64,000 nt of DNA from Pogonophryne albipinna (GCA_028583405.1 JAPTMU010000061.1:445764-509763); one strand, 5' to 3'; shown: positions 22,483 through 35,586, numbered from the stretch's first letter. The notes: generated from the sequence alone by a model not told the origin. Numbers and translations: made by a program.

Positions 22483-22552
22483 ATGTAATTTATTATTTAA
22501 AAGAATGGAATATGGAGACTTGGGAGACGTATACCTAGATATTAAACTTACA
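22483..22552 (+). mobile_element. Tx1-type LINE scrap next to H4 promoter
   Basis: About 70 bp ('TTTATTATTTAAAAGAATGG…GATATTAAACTTA') match 11975-12045 of the RT-deleted LINE copy with few differences. Downstream the sequence joins directly to the normal H4 upstream flank, 135 bp before GGTCCG. It is a leftover of a LINE insertion beside this H4 gene. Confidence 0.7.
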
Positions 22553-22687
22553 ATTAAACGTTTAGTACAAAGCCTGACTGAATTATATAAACAATATTTC
22601 AAGGAAGAGAAAATGTTTTGAAAGATAATGTGGAGGCTGCAGCGTTGGCCCCCGCCCAGCAGCTTTCCCGCTCTCCGTCTTCTCTTA

Positions 22688-22708
22688 GGTCCGCAGTGAA
22701 TATATAAA
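22688..22708 (+). promoter_or_regulatory. H4 promoter: GGTCCG and TATA
   Basis: GGTCCG at 22688-22693 and TATATAAA at 22701-22708. The leader should start about 30 bp later, near 22731-22735, and runs to the ATG at 22772. Confidence 0.8.
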
Positions 22709-22759
22709 TTCTGCCGGTCATTCTGCTTCTACTCATTCGTTTTGAACGAGCCGACATAA

Positions 22760-23083
<324 letters not shown>

Positions 23084-23116
23084 ACATCTACACCCTGACA
23101 TACCTGGAACAACAAC

Positions 23117-23132
23117 GGCTCTTTTAAGAGCC
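23117..23132 (+). terminator. Histone mRNA 3' stem-loop (H4)
   Basis: Perfect GGCTCTTTTAAGAGCC, 33 bp after the H4 stop, followed by CAAAGAGTC. Confidence 0.95.
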
Positions 23133-23221
23133 ACCCACATTACTCAAAGAGTCTGTTTCCTTTCGATATCAGTAATATAACACATCAGTCGATTAACATT
23201 ATATGTTATTATATAACTCAT

Positions 23222-23850
23222 AAATCAGATCTTGCTCCACTCAACATAGCCTACAACAGACTATGCAGATTTATTCTTGGTTGTCCTTTTCGTACACATC
23301 ACTGCACAATGTATAACCAACTAAAATGGTCTTTAAATGTAAGAAGACACATGCATTGGCTTCAGCTGATATTTAAATGCATTTATCTTAACTATCCCCC
23401 TTAAAGCAGTATTTTGTACCCTACTCACCAATTCATCAAGTTAGACATTCTGTTCAGATTTATTTCTCTGTCCCCTCTGCGAAAAAATGGATTGGCAGAA
23501 GAGCGTTCATGTTCAAAGCCCCAACTGACTGGAATACTTTAACTGCTGCTATTAGATCTCTTGCATCATTGGGTTTATTTAAACATGCATTGTTATCTCA
23601 CTTTCAACTGGTCTGTACTTGTTATTAACTGACATTGATGAAACTGATTTACTTGACTGTCTCAAATTGTAATGATTGTGTGCATTGCTTGAATTTCACT
23701 TAACAGACTGTATGTGGTTTGTCTTGTGTGTCATGTTTTGCATTTTGTCTTTTTGTTTATGTATGTCTGTAAGTTGTTGCTATTGTCGGGACCCCTTTGA
23801 AAACGAGATGGTGCATCTCAAGGGGTTTATCCCAATGAATAAAATGTCTA
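23222..23850 (+). mobile_element. 5'-truncated LINE 3' end
   Basis: Plus-strand translation gives the C-terminal end of a LINE reverse transcriptase: NIAYNRLCRFILGCPFRTHH, then RRHMHWLQLIFKCIYLNYPP and, after a stop, KNGLAEERSCSKPQL…ALLSHFQ-like remains. It is followed by a 3' UTR with 'GAGATGGTGCATCTCAAGGGG', a hairpin, and AATAAAA. It splits H4 downstream sequence that is continuous at 27511-27660. Confidence 0.6.
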
Positions 23851-24299
23851 TATATATTATATTAAACCTTAATTCCATCTCCAAAACATAACTCTTGCTA
23901 GGATACTTGATATTACAAATGACACTTAATGGACAATGTTGTTTATTCACATCCAAGATGTACAAATCAATTATATGTTCAAAATACCACATAGGGTTTT
24001 GACCAAGCGGCAAACTCTGGGGAACAGCCGGAACGCCAATACGGAAGTGCCACACACTGCAGTTCATATATTGGCTGATAGGCGATGACTGCAGAAAGGA
24101 GCAATTTCCATAGACCCCCATGTTAAAATGCCCAATTTTACAGCAGAAAGAAACATGTTTCTACCCCTGGTTCCATACATTTTATTATCGATATAGTTAG
24201 ATTCCACCTTCATGATTATGGATCTGTGAGTGAATTGTTTTATAACACGACCCTTTTATTTATATTAGGTCTTAAAGTTTTTGCATATATTAGGGCGTG

Positions 24300-26335
24300 G
24301 TCACATTGAGTGACGGCTCTGTCAAGTGACTGCTGCTGCTAGCTTCTTGTCTCTCTGCTAGCTGCTCCGTGAAGCTACAGGGACTCTGCCTGCTCAGCTC
24401 ATCCAGGAAACACAACTTGAAGCCGGCCGTGGTTGTTTGTTCTTCATGCTTATATATCGGACTATTGTGACTCGCTCTGCGGTTAAAACAGACGGTGTAT
24501 GAATGCGGTTTTGCGGTAAGTGAAATTTGAGTGCTTTATTTATGTGTTAATGATTTTAATCAGCTACGTAATGAATGTTAAGGCTTGGTTTAGTGTGTAA
24601 GCGAGTGGTAGCTACATCGGTGCTAACGATGCTAATCGTAGCCTCCAAATTAAAATCATACACTGTATAAATAAAGGTTAAAACGAAATAGACAAGTGTT
24701 AAGTGGGATAATACTGTAGAACAAACGGCTTCTGTTTGAGGTTGATAAAATAAGGTCATCCTTGTAACTTAGAGAGATATGTTATTATGTAGGAACTGTA
24801 TGCATCGCTAAGGTTAATTTAAATTGGCTATGCTCAAGTATGTAGACAAGCTAATGTCGAAGTAGTGTATGTGAAATCAACCTCACAATAAGATGTGTGT
24901 ATATTAGGGATGCTCCGATCGATCGGTCACCGATCGAGATCGGCCGATACTCACTCTCTACCGATCGATCGGTACTCTCTAAACATGCCGATCGCGAGAG
25001 CCGATCGCATGACTTAAAATACATGACACTTTTCTCTGTGTGCGGCAAAACAAGCTCGCCAAATTGGCTTCACCGGTCTGGCATTATTTTAAGGTGTCTT
25101 AAAGTTGCTCACTTTAAATGGAAGATTTAAAGTGATGTTTAAATCTTCCATTTAGGCCCCGCCCACTCGATCGGATCAGCGATCGGTATCGGCCGATACT
25201 GATTCCGGCGATCCGCGATCGGCCCCGAAATTGGCGATCGGAGCATCCCTATTGTATATTACAATTATTAATGTCATATTTCAAGATGATTAGGTTAGAT
25301 ATTACAATATGGTTGCTTGAGCTGGAGTTCATTATTGAGCTTACACGTTAACGTCACAGTCATCTGAAGAACGAACCCAAACCTTGTTGTTTTTATTAAT
25401 TGCATTACCAAATGGGTATCAAATAAACAGTAAGCATTGGTAACACAACTTCCTAAGTTACAGTAAAATAAAAAGGACCCTGACTCGGACAATACACAAT
25501 CCAACATGTTCAACAGAAGAGAATCAGTTATATTGTTTGTACACATGGTTCTTTACACATATATATGTTTGTTTAAGGTGTCCAGGTGATGCAGACAGGC
25601 TGGACCAGAGAGTGAGAGACAGAACTGGACTCCTCACAGCAGTGAACTTCAGCACAGGTACAAAGACTCTATTTTTCATACTGTACAAAGAATCAAGAAA
25701 GATATTGATTTAAATAAATGAAGTATTGACTTTAATACACTGATATACATTCCATTAAACAATACTAAATACTAGATCACCTACACATCAGTTAAGTTGA
25801 GGGTTTTTCCATGCAAAAAGTTACATTTTAGATATTTAGCAATATGACTTTGTCAGCTTTCTAATTTAATGTATTGAAGGCAAAGATATTTAACACATAG
25901 TGAGAACTGCTACTATTTATCTTTCAATATTGTCTGTAAAAACGTGGTAAAAGTGATTCTTTCAGTGAGACAACAGAGCAAGCTTCTACAGTTGCACTAC
26001 ATTTTGATAACAGTTACATATTATTTTGATAATAACATATATTTCAATGTTGATGAACTTCATACTGTTCATTCATAATCTGATTGTCTTTGTAGCTCAC
26101 TGTTGAAATAAAAAAAAAAACATTACAATTACAAAATAATTATATCTACAGCCCCTAAACACACAAACACACCTCTTTCATAAATAACACACTTGTTCTG
26201 CAATAATATGTTTTATGTTTCCTGTCATTTTTGTTAGGAAAGGACATGCCTGAAAGACACAACATTTTCTCCTTCTCTGAGGGTCCAGAAGAACATCCAA
26301 GAGGAACATTAAAAGCTGATGTTATGAGATTGTAA
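24300..26335 (+). other. Candidate three-exon short gene of unknown function
   Basis: A GC-richer island at 24300-24515 contains ATG at 24499 and a good splice donor (CG|GTAAGTG at 24515/24516). In the same frame an exon-like segment 25578-25657 (acceptor TTTGTTTAAG, donor ACAG|GTACAA) and another from 26238 (acceptor TTTTTGTTAG) stay open across both junctions to a TAA at 26333-26335. The predicted product has 64 residues: it begins MNAVLRCPGDADRLDQRVRD and ends GTLKADVMRL. I recognise no family and see no signal peptide or membrane segment. A MITE sits in the first intron. An open frame this short could occur by chance. It might be a non-coding RNA or a fragment of an unrelated gene. Confidence 0.3.
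24905..25251. mobile_element. hAT-like MITE, 347 bp
   Basis: Terminal inverted repeats TAGGGATGCTCCGATCGATC and (inverse of right end) TAGGGATGCTCCGATCGCC flank a core dense in CGATCGG palindromes. Flanks GTGTATAT (24897-24904) and TTGTATAT (25252-25259) form an 8-bp target duplication with one mismatch, as expected for hAT. It has no coding capacity. Confidence 0.85.
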
Positions 26336-26589
26336 GACCAGTACAGGACATTCACTAAGAAACTACTTTTATTGTGAAAACACAGTCAGCTGATCGAATG
26401 CAGCTATTTCCACATCTACACTCCATCAGCTGATTATTTCTATTTGCCTCACTTTATGAGCTTCACATCACTCGTGCCTTGTACCGCAGAGTTTGCAACA
26501 TCACAAATAAATGGGGCCAATCTTCAGTCAGATGTGAATGTGTAATCTAACATGTTCAGTAAGAATAATGGACAAAAGGAGAGCAAATA

Positions 26590-26905
26590 CAAATACAATT
26601 TATTGAAATGTGAACCAAAACTTCATCAAACATGTTTTAAATAAAAAGCACATATGGACAGAAGGTGTAAACCTCTTAAATGTATAAGTGAACACATTTA
26701 GTCAAATAAAGTGACAGACTAGGCCTGTGCAGTTGGTATCAGCTGTGCCCAGCATGGGCTCCTCCATCAGGCCTGGTCCTCCTCGCAGAGGAAAGACCCT
26801 CAGTCCTCTCCAAACCAACAGACAGGACGTCCATCACACGGAGGTTTCTCCCTGAAGTCTCTGCAGCTCTCTGGACACCACGCTGTCTCAATCCGTCCAC
26901 ACTGA
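26590..26905 (-). other. Possible terminal exon of an unknown gene
   Basis: On the minus strand a pyrimidine-rich stretch ends in CTCATATTCAG at 26906. It is followed by an open frame of about 33 codons rich in Cys (CGRIETAWCPESCRDFREKP, then PCDGRPVCWFGED and a stop). Further down, CAATAAATTG lies near 26600, which could serve for polyadenylation. I recognise no family and find no upstream exon with confidence; 27.8-28.1 kb is GC-rich and could hold a promoter. This is a suggestion from splice-site appearance only. Confidence 0.25.
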
Positions 26906-27388
26906 ATATGAGAGGGGGAAAATGAAAATAAAAAATGCTTTAGACAATAAAAAATATAAAGTTGACTGTTGAGTTGCTCAGTTTTTTTAGATTGTCAATA
27001 CTATTACTGTATAACAAACATCTCAGGTTAAGAGGCACCTTCAAATAAAGATTGGTCTTTAAATACATGTTGTCTTTTGAATTGTTTGTCTAAAGTCAAG
27101 GATCTAGAACTGGTACTTAGTTGTAATGATACAGTCTGGTTATTATGCTGTTTGGAGGAGGCCTCACAGGTAAGAGCACTAACTAGCTACCATCACATGT
27201 ACCTTAGCTTGACTTAAATGTATTAAACGTATAATTAAGTGATATCAAAATATAAATAACTAATGTCATGCAAACATATTAATATTTGCTTGATTCCAGT
27301 GTTGAATTTAGCACAATTGCATACAAACGTTAAGGGATTTTAAGATTCTGAAGTATTATGCTAAAAACTCAATAACTTAGATTATTTA

Positions 27389-27450
27389 TTACATTACATT
27401 TAGCTGAGGCTTTTATCCAAAGCGACTTACAATAAGTGCATTCGACCAGG
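27389..27450 (-). mobile_element. L2-type LINE tail
   Basis: 'CATTACATTTAGCTGAGG…TTTATCCAAAGCGACTTACAATAAGTGCATTCGACC' is the same 3' tail as at 7034 and 55395 (inverted). Only the tail is present. Confidence 0.7.
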
Positions 27451-27489
27451 AAGACACAACCTTGAAGAAAACAGAATAATATAAGTACA

Positions 27490-27510
27490 TCCGGTCTGAT
27501 CTACGAGGAG
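27490..27510 (+). pseudogene. H4 fossil, 20 bp of coding sequence
   Basis: CCGGTCTGATCTACGAGGAG is identical to H4 codons around SGLIYEE. It continues directly into TCTGTTTCCTTTCGATATC, which in intact H4 loci lies after the stem-loop (23151 onward). The rest of the gene, including the stem-loop, was removed by a deletion with GAG microhomology. The position upstream of H2B and H3 is exactly where the H4 of the H4-H2B-H3 unit should be. From about 27660 to 28180 the sequence is GC-rich around 27760-28080 with no recognised gene. Confidence 0.8.
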
Positions 27511-28215
27511 TCTGTTTCCTTTCGATATCGGAAACATCACACATGTATCAGTCGATGAACATTATAAACAAGTCTTGCTAGGATACTTGATATTAAAAAT
27601 GTAAACCATTTCACAATGTTGTTTATCCGACATACAAGATGTACAAATCAAGGATATCAGGAATGCAAACTTCTCACCTTTCGGCGAAATTCGCCATTTT
27701 GAAACCAAAGTATGTCATTTATGATTCATGTAGATCTGCAATTAAAATATTTTTGCGGTATGGGGGGGTCTGGGACCCGGAGTAATCTGCGGCCGCGAGC
27801 CGTTATGTGCCATCATGACACGCACGGTGTTCTTTTGTATATATTATAATGAAGCGCGAGCTGTGTGCTCGAGTCTTCCTGCCTGTCGGCTCTGCTCATG
27901 GATGTATAATAAGGCTCTGCTGCTCCGCGAAGATGGTCTAGCTTCAGCATCTACGGTGCGTTCGTTAATATTAACTGTGTGGTCCGGAGTCACTGTGGCA
28001 CAGACTGGACCGCTGGTGAACAGCTGTTAGAACGGGGCGTTCAGGTGCTCAGAGCTCCCTGTCGGAGCGGCAGAGCGTGATGTGAACTGAAACGTTTTTC
28101 TGTCGCAATATTATTTAATGAATCGTTGAGCTCGCTAACTAGAATACATTGTCACTATCTGCTAACGTTAGCTTTAGCTTTTTTCATAGGCTATAAACGG
28201 AGGTGGTATAAGTAT

Positions 28216-28377
28216 ATATCTTGTACTTGAGTCAAAATAGAAGCACTCAGATCTTGTACTTGAGTAAAAGTAGAAGTACTCAGATCTTGGACTTGAGTAA
28301 AAGTAGAAGTACTCAGATCTTGTTCTTGAGTAAAAGTAGAAGTACTCAGATCTTGTACTTGAGTCAAAGTATAAGTA
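28216..28377. repeat. 33-bp minisatellite
   Basis: About four and a half tandem units of 33 bp built on ACTTGAGTAAAAGTAGAAGT and CTCAGATCTTG. The apparent repetitive ORF on the minus strand is a by-product. A common fish repeat type. Confidence 0.85.
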
Positions 28378-28715
28378 CCAGAATGTAGGAATACTCTGTT
28401 ACAATAAAAATCCTGCATTCAAAATGTTCCTCAAGTGAAAGTAGAAAAGTATTCTCATCAAAATATAGTAGCGACAGTAAAAGTAGTCGTTGTGCAGATT
28501 GGTCCATTTCAGAATAATATATATGATATGTTTTATAATGATTGATCATGAAAGTGTTCTCAAAGCTGGTGAAGGTGCAGCTAGTTTGAATGACTTTGTA
28601 GACTGCAGGGTAGCTTGTGGATTTACTCCAGGTGGAACTAAAGTCTGATTTAACACTTGATTATATTTCACATCATTCATCCACATCTGTGAAGTAACTA
28701 AAGGTATTAATACAT

Positions 28716-28806
28716 GTAGTGGAGTAGAAGTACACCATGTACCTCTGAACTGTAGAGGAGTAGAAGTACACCATTTACCTCTGAACTGTAGTGGAGAAGA
28801 AGAACA
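28716..28806. repeat. 36-bp tandem repeat
   Basis: Two full and one partial unit of GAGTAGAAGTACACCAT…TACCTCTGAACTGTAG. It is related in style to the minisatellite at 28216, so the two may flank or belong to one old transposon. Confidence 0.75.
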
Positions 28807-29691
28807 AAGTAGCAACACATTGAAATACTTAAATAAAGTACAAGTATCTCTAAATTGTACCCCTGTATAGTACTTGTTGAGTTTATGAACTTAGTTACTT
28901 TACACCAGTGGCTATACAAATAGAAAGACTAAGCCTTGCACAGAGGCATGACAATACATTTTCAAAATGCTCAACAGTGCTGCCAAAGTTATAAACTGAC
29001 TGCTACGTTTTTATATATTTCTATTAGATGTGACTCTTTGGCGTTTCTGTTATTATTAACTGCTTTAGTTGTTCTGACTGCTAAAATCCTGTTATTCCTC
29101 ATTTTAAAGCCGATATTCCGTGGGGTGGGGGGGTCGGATCCTTGTCACCTTTTTCATACCTGATGAGTTTGCATCCCTGGATATGTTCGCAGAGGATAAA
29201 GTCTCCACAACTACAGCCCCAACCACGACTGCTCCAAAAACTTCTACTTCCAGCTGTGTGGGGTTTCTTAAACTTTTGAAATATGTTTTAATGGTGAAAT
29301 ACACCGGGATATGTTAAGGACTATCTCACTTATAATGAATACATTTGTATTTCAGGATCTTAAAATCATACGTATTGGGATTCATGTGGAATAATACGTG
29401 TGGACTAGAGGGTGACAAGCATCACTTTCACCTCACTTTTTGTATTTAAATTCCAACGTTGGTCATGAAAAATATGTGTTTCTCTGTTGTCCACGTTATA
29501 CATAGTTAAAAACATATGAAAGAGTTAAAAGGACATTGATTCCAACCGATTTATTTATTCATGTACAACACATTATAAAACCCCAATAATACAAATACAT
29601 AATCAATGGGGGGTTCATTTTACATGTTGTGATCCAATCTGTTTTGATTCTGAAACTCGTTAAGCGCATGCTCCGTCCGCTCAGAAGACAA

Positions 29692-29745
29692 CCAATCCGG
29701 TGCGAGCAACAGCACAGTCAATTTTGCATCTGATGAATATAAATA
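29692..29745 (+). promoter_or_regulatory. H2B promoter: CCAAT, octamer-like, TATA
   Basis: CCAAT 29692-29696, TTTTGCAT 29722-29729 (one base off the ATTTGCAT octamer, as in the copy at 5001) and TATAAATA 29738-29745. Confidence 0.85.
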
Positions 29746-29799
29746 GACCGCTCTGTGACAAAGAAATCATTCGACTCTGTCGCACCTCTCTCTCACATC

Positions 29800-30180
29800 A
29801 TGCCTGCTGAAGCACCCGCCGTCAAAGCGGCCAAGAAGGGCTCAAAGAAAGCCGTCGCTAAGAGCGTCAACAAGACCGGAAAGAAGAGGAGAAAGTCCAG
29901 GAAGGAGAGCTACGCCATCTACGTGTACAAGGTGATGAAGCAGGTGCACCCCGACACCGGCATCTCCTCCAAGGCCATGGGCATCATGAACTGCTTCGTG
30001 AGCGACATCTTTGAGCGCATCGCCGGTGAGGCCTCTCGGCTGGCTCACTACAACAAGCGCCGCACCATCACCTCCAGGGAGATCCAGACCGCTGTCCGCC
30101 TGCTGCTGCCCGGAGAGCTGGCTAAACACGCCGTGTCTGAGGGCACCAAGGCCGTGACCAAGTACACCAGCTCCAAGTAA
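29800..30180 (+). CDS. Histone H2B
   Basis: Complete H2B (126 codons), with the same protein as the copy at 5001-5381, including Met45, Cys64, Ser67 and Arg87. ATG at 29800, 62 bp after the start of the TATA box. The frame is open upstream from a GTG in the leader, which I do not accept as a start. It pairs with H3 1.16 kb downstream in the same orientation, forming unit B of the inverted duplication. The H4 that should precede it is reduced to a fossil at 27490. Confidence 0.97.
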   Translation: MPAEAPAVKAAKKGSKKAVAKSVNKTGKKRRKSRKESYAIYVYKVMKQVHPDTGISSKAMGIMNCFVSDIFERIAGEASRLAHYNKRRTITSREIQTAVRLLLPGELAKHAVSEGTKAVTKYTSSK

Positions 30181-30210
30181 ACTCTGCTGCTGACATACCA
30201 ACAACACAAA

Positions 30211-30226
30211 GGCTCTTTTAAGAGCC
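30211..30226 (+). terminator. Histone mRNA 3' stem-loop (H2B)
   Basis: Perfect GGCTCTTTTAAGAGCC, 30 bp after the stop codon, followed by CAAAGAGCTC. Confidence 0.95.
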
Positions 30227-31197
30227 ACCCAACCCATCCAAAGAGCTCATCCTGTTATACTCTATAAATACTCTACCAGAAATCTAAATAACTTAAATGT
30301 TATTTAATACAGAATGCTTTGTAAAGCAAGATAAACCATGATTGAATATTGTTCATTCTTCAATATAAGTGTTTATACCACCTCACTGGTGTTTGTTTTT
30401 CCAAAATGAAAATAAATACATTTCACAATATGAAGGAAAAGTGGTGGTTATTTTACTGCAATCCTGAGAGAAAATGCAAAGTGCTAATCTTTATCTTAGC
30501 AAATCTTTAGAGGAGACAAATGAACACATTTGTTATTAAATGTTGTCCCTCTGCCACCACAAACTCTAATGTGCTGTAACAACAATCCAAATGGTGTTTC
30601 TTGCTGACACTTAAAGCCTCCCTTGACTTATTGATACCGGTAATACAAAGTGATGGGGTTTAATAAGAGAAGAGAATCATTTCACCAATCAGTAATGTCA
30701 AAAACACAAACGGAAAATGCTTTGCAAATGCTTGTGAAATAAATAATACATATAAACAACATTCATATGGGCACATACATTTCATATGGATAAGTGGGCT
30801 ATATACCGACATCTTTCACACAAATAAACTCAAATACTTTTATAAGGTGATCTAATTTTACTGCAGAAGATCATGATTCATTTGACGTCTTACACTCACA
30901 CTAAAAGCTGGTTCCATTTAAAGACTGTTTCTGCACACGACATTATTAATGAATTCATTCCTTTGGGTTGTAACTGATGTTAATTATCATATTTAACTTT
31001 GGGGCAAATGTTTAGTGTTGATGATGAAATGATTCCTTTATTTCAGGGCGAGTTTTTCACTACAAATTAAATCATAGTTATACATTAGAAAATGACAGGG
31101 TTAGGGTTATATTATATTTAATCACATTTATTTCCCCCTAAACTAAACTAAAGTTCATTTTGAGGATCATCCCCTGTGGAGGAGTGGATTACATTGT

Positions 31198-31280
31198 CCA
31201 ATAGTAAAGCAGCTACAGCGCACGTGTCTCCGGGCATGCACCAATCAACGCGGCCCTGCTCCGGCAGCTCCTTTATAAAG
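31198..31280 (+). promoter_or_regulatory. H3 promoter: two CCAAT boxes and TATA
   Basis: CCAAT at 31198-31202 and 31241-31245 and TTTATAAAG at 31272-31280. An E-box-like CACGTG is at 31221-31226. Confidence 0.85.
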
Positions 31281-31328
31281 CCGCTGCTCACAGAAACACA
31301 GCACTCCTTCTCTCGCTGTGAACACTGA

Positions 31329-31748
<420 letters not shown>

Positions 31749-31780
31749 ACTGACCTGAGACCAGAACACCCAAACACAAC

Positions 31781-31796
31781 GGCTCTTTTAAGAGCC
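31781..31796 (+). terminator. Histone mRNA 3' stem-loop (H3)
   Basis: Perfect GGCTCTTTTAAGAGCC, 32 bp after the stop codon, followed by TCAAAGAGTT. Confidence 0.95.
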
Positions 31797-32907
31797 ACAC
31801 ACACTTTCAAAGAGTTACAATCCTACTCATTATTATGATGACACTGGTTCATATTAATTTTTGGTTAGCTGTACCGTGATCAATGAAACAAGAAAGGTTG
31901 TTGTTTACTGAAGTTACAAAGACATTAAAATGTGAGTAATAGATCAGTGTAAACACAACGTATGTCAATTATGGATCAAACTTTAAAATATGTATTAAAG
32001 TTCTAAAACCCAAGAGCCACAAGGGATACTATATTCCTTAATAACTTTGGGGGAAGGTTTTTTTAAGTGTACTAAAAGATATCGTTATAACTTGTTCACT
32101 TTAAACACTATGAACCGGTGAGTAATAATAGATTTATTTTGTAAGCACTCTTACAGGTGCTCAAAGTCGCTTTACAGAGATGGTGAAAAGAACAAGTACA
32201 TATGGTTGAAGTCAAATTAAAAGCAAGCAATAACAACAGCCACACATTAAAAACCAGATTGAAGAAGTGAAGTTCTTTGAAGGTTGTGAAGTGAAGTTCT
32301 TTGAAGGTTGTGAGGTCAGTATTGAGTTTTTTATTCTGTCAGTAAATTATCCAAATGAAATGTTTTTCATCATTTTAGTCAACCTGAGGACCACAGATGG
32401 AAATGAGCTATTAGCTATAATCTGGCATATTGCATCTCTTCTCTTTGCTGAGAGTAATGTATTTGTATGCATGGTCCTTCTATAAATACATACATACATA
32501 AATAACCCTAAACAAATTAATTGTACCTTTTAATATTGACCTTACATGGTCGCCAACGTTAGCTTCACTTCAGAAAATCAAATCTGTTGAGAGAAAAAAC
32601 AAATAATTGTTTATAGATAGGAACTTGCCATCCTACTGAAAAACAGTCGGATAGAGATTTAACGGCATAGTTTAGTCCAACGTTTCATTTGATTGGTTTA
32701 TCCTTATTAACACATGTCATTATTTTAAAGGTAATCAAGCCAAGAACCATTCATTTAACAATGTTACAACAGAACATTGAATATAAACTTTAACTAATGT
32801 AAAAGTATAAACGGTACTAAAATAATAAAAGGCCATAATATAGTTTGTTACTATGCCAATAGAAAAAAAGTTAATGTGATTAAGGCAAAGTGACAAAACG
32901 GATAATA

Positions 32908-34745
32908 TGGATTACTTGACTGTATTTTGCTTTAGTGAAATTGTTCTCCCATCAAGATGTTTGATGCATCAGTAAAATAAGAAAGCAAGTTTTAGATTCA
33001 TTTCACAACAGAGTCAACTATTTCCTAAAGAATATGACATCAATCTCATAACGGAACAATTGATGAAGAATATGCTTAAGACTTCCTGATCATTCAAAAT
33101 GTACAAAACACATGTAAGTATTATTGGTGATTTCTATCATATTGTATTAGCTTGAAACAGAACTTTTTCACAGTTATGATAAGTTTGTATTAAAACTGTG
33201 TATTTTGTTATTATTAATATCAACTTTAGACTATTTAAAATCGATTTAGTTTTTTTGTTTGTAATTTAAAAGCTATCAAAAATAGTTCAGATATGTTTTA
33301 AACCTATTGACAATACACATTTATTTGATTAAATATCGTCAAAGAAATTGAAAATGACAAACAGCTTTGGGGTACATCAGAAGACCTTTATTTGTCCCAG
33401 ACAGCAAAGTTACATAATACACAATACAGCACTTCCATTTTAAAATAAAACATGATCAAAAAACAGGAACACATTCAGGGGGATATAAATATGAGGAGTA
33501 CGTCCACCCTCAGACTCATCCCTCCTCGGACAGTCCTCTGTGGCTGGAGCCGTCAGGCTGAACAGCCAGGGGCCAAACCTGGAACCAAGTAACAGTAACT
33601 GTACTGTTTGTACAAACACCTGCACACTTACATGTCAATATATCTAACAATCAGAACCCAAATATCTATTTATCACAACAGTTACTATATTATTTTATTT
33701 GTGTATCATTTTTTATCCTTATGAATCTGAACTGTCCTGTTTTTCACTCTCACTCTGTTTCTGCTTTCAATCCTGAATATCCACAAACAGGGATGAATAA
33801 AGGTCCATCTTATCCTACCTTATTTATGAAATAAGTGTAACATGTCGAAGGAAGTGTGGTAGATACCAAGGAAACATAGAGTTAGATACAGATTCTTGTA
33901 GCAGCAAAAGATGGAATAACTAAGAAGCAGGCAGTATCAGTAATAATCTCAACGAGGAATGTATCGCACAACAATGTGGAAAGAGATTTTCAAGAGGTAA
34001 CAAATAAATAAAACAAGAATGAATCAGAACTAAACAGTTTCATAACATCCTGCTCTTACATGTACAAGTAGTACTAATAAGTGATATTAGATATAATGAT
34101 ATAACACTCGGTCTGGGACATCCTTATCCACCTTTTCATGATAATGTAAACACTTGAAGGAACATGTTTACTGCACAGCTTTTACTTCTAGTGTATTACT
34201 TCATACAGTGTGGTATTAATATGTTTCTTCCATCTTTTATTCTGATTATCTCCATCCTTCACTGACTCATTTTTAGATTTTCGTCAGAGAACACGCACTT
34301 TATTTAATCAGTGTTTCTAAATACACATTATCTTAACAAGTAAATTAAGCTTCCTGTTCTGTTTGAAAATCAATGAGCCTTTTCTCAACAAAGAATAAAG
34401 CTGCCTTTAGGTCCATTAGATCTGCTCAGATGGTAGTAGTGATTTACAACTAGAACTTCAATATGATGTATTAAATGTATGTGTCAGTTTAATACAATAA
34501 AGTGATAACATATTGACACATAGGTTTAATAGGACTTCACTGTCAGAATTACTTTGGGTTTCATCATGTGTTGATTATTATTTCATTGTATAACTTCATC
34601 TCTTTCTCTTTCTCTTTACTTGCTGCTGTGAGCTGCCTGCATCAGTAGCCTGTTAGCGTCACATTGTAAAATGATGAACAATAAATACATAGGGCGAAAT
34701 TGTTAACACTGTGCTCATCTGACAGAGATTATACATCTATTCAAT
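32908..34745. other. Spacer with a probable repeat
   Basis: AT-rich spacer without a gene. At about 33385-33830 a segment opens with CCTTTATTTGTCCCAGACAG and closes with GGGATGAATAAAGGTCCATC, an imperfect inverted pair of the kind seen at the ends of widespread fish repeats. A (CTTT)-type run lies at 34600-34620. Confidence 0.45.
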
Positions 34746-35586
34746 TATTGAAGTGAAATATTTGTATGTATTCATGTTAGCAAACTATGAATAAGCTTAA
34801 ATGGGAAATAATCTGTGTAAAACCGTGAGCTGGATTCAGGGCCTGCTGACATGTGTTTTGGAGAACAAAGGGTGCTTGGAGTTAACAGGTTTTATTGCCC
34901 TGTGGGGGAGGTATAGAGAGTTGGATGAGAGTTCCTTCTGCTTAAGATCTCCAGTATGTCATGTTTCAGGGAAGTCAACATATCTTGAATAGTATATGTG
35001 TGTGTTTAATTACTTTGTATTCATAAATAAGCAGTCTGTGTAAACAGAAGCTGAAAATAGGAGAGTATTAATATGTATTATCTTTGTGAACAAAGGGATA
35101 TTATGTGGACAGAGCTCAGGCCTCTGGAATGTGCAGGAAAGTGAGATAACGGACGCCAGATACATTTTATTACCATCTCAGAGACACTTGTTTATTATCC
35201 TGGCTGGCTCGCGCTGATTCGCTAAGAAAAGTCATCTTTTACATCTTCCAATGAGATAGACTGACTCGGCTCCTCCGGTGATTTGTGGGTATAAAAGTGG
35301 GGTTTGAATTTAGTTCATTCTCTTTCTTCTCTGGCTGGCTGGCTGCCTGGCTGGCTCTTTGGCCGGCTGGCTGGCTGAAATGCATCAGGTAATGTAGGGA
35401 TCCCATAGATAGCTGTATTGAATTTGTACTGTATTGATTGTATTGCATTGTCATATTACCATTAAAGTGGATTATTGTTTAACGATTACTTGGTAGCTCT
35501 GGATTCCTTCCTGTGTTTTTAACCAGCTTGATAAGGACGCACGGAGATAAGAAAAGCGGACAAGATATCCCTTTTAATCTCTAACA
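34746..35586 (+). repeat. 5' LTR
   Basis: Contains a TATAAAAG box (35290-35297), a (GGCT)n-rich stretch (35330-35378) and ATTAAA (about 35461), which would serve as promoter and polyadenylation signal. Confidence 0.85.

Noticed and set aside
28191..28418. Protein with repeated 'STFTQVQDL' units
   Set aside because: It is a translation of the 33-bp minisatellite.
34801..34992. 63-codon ORF present twice (also 41392-41583)
   Set aside because: Both are in the LTRs. Duplication comes from LTR identity, not from a gene.
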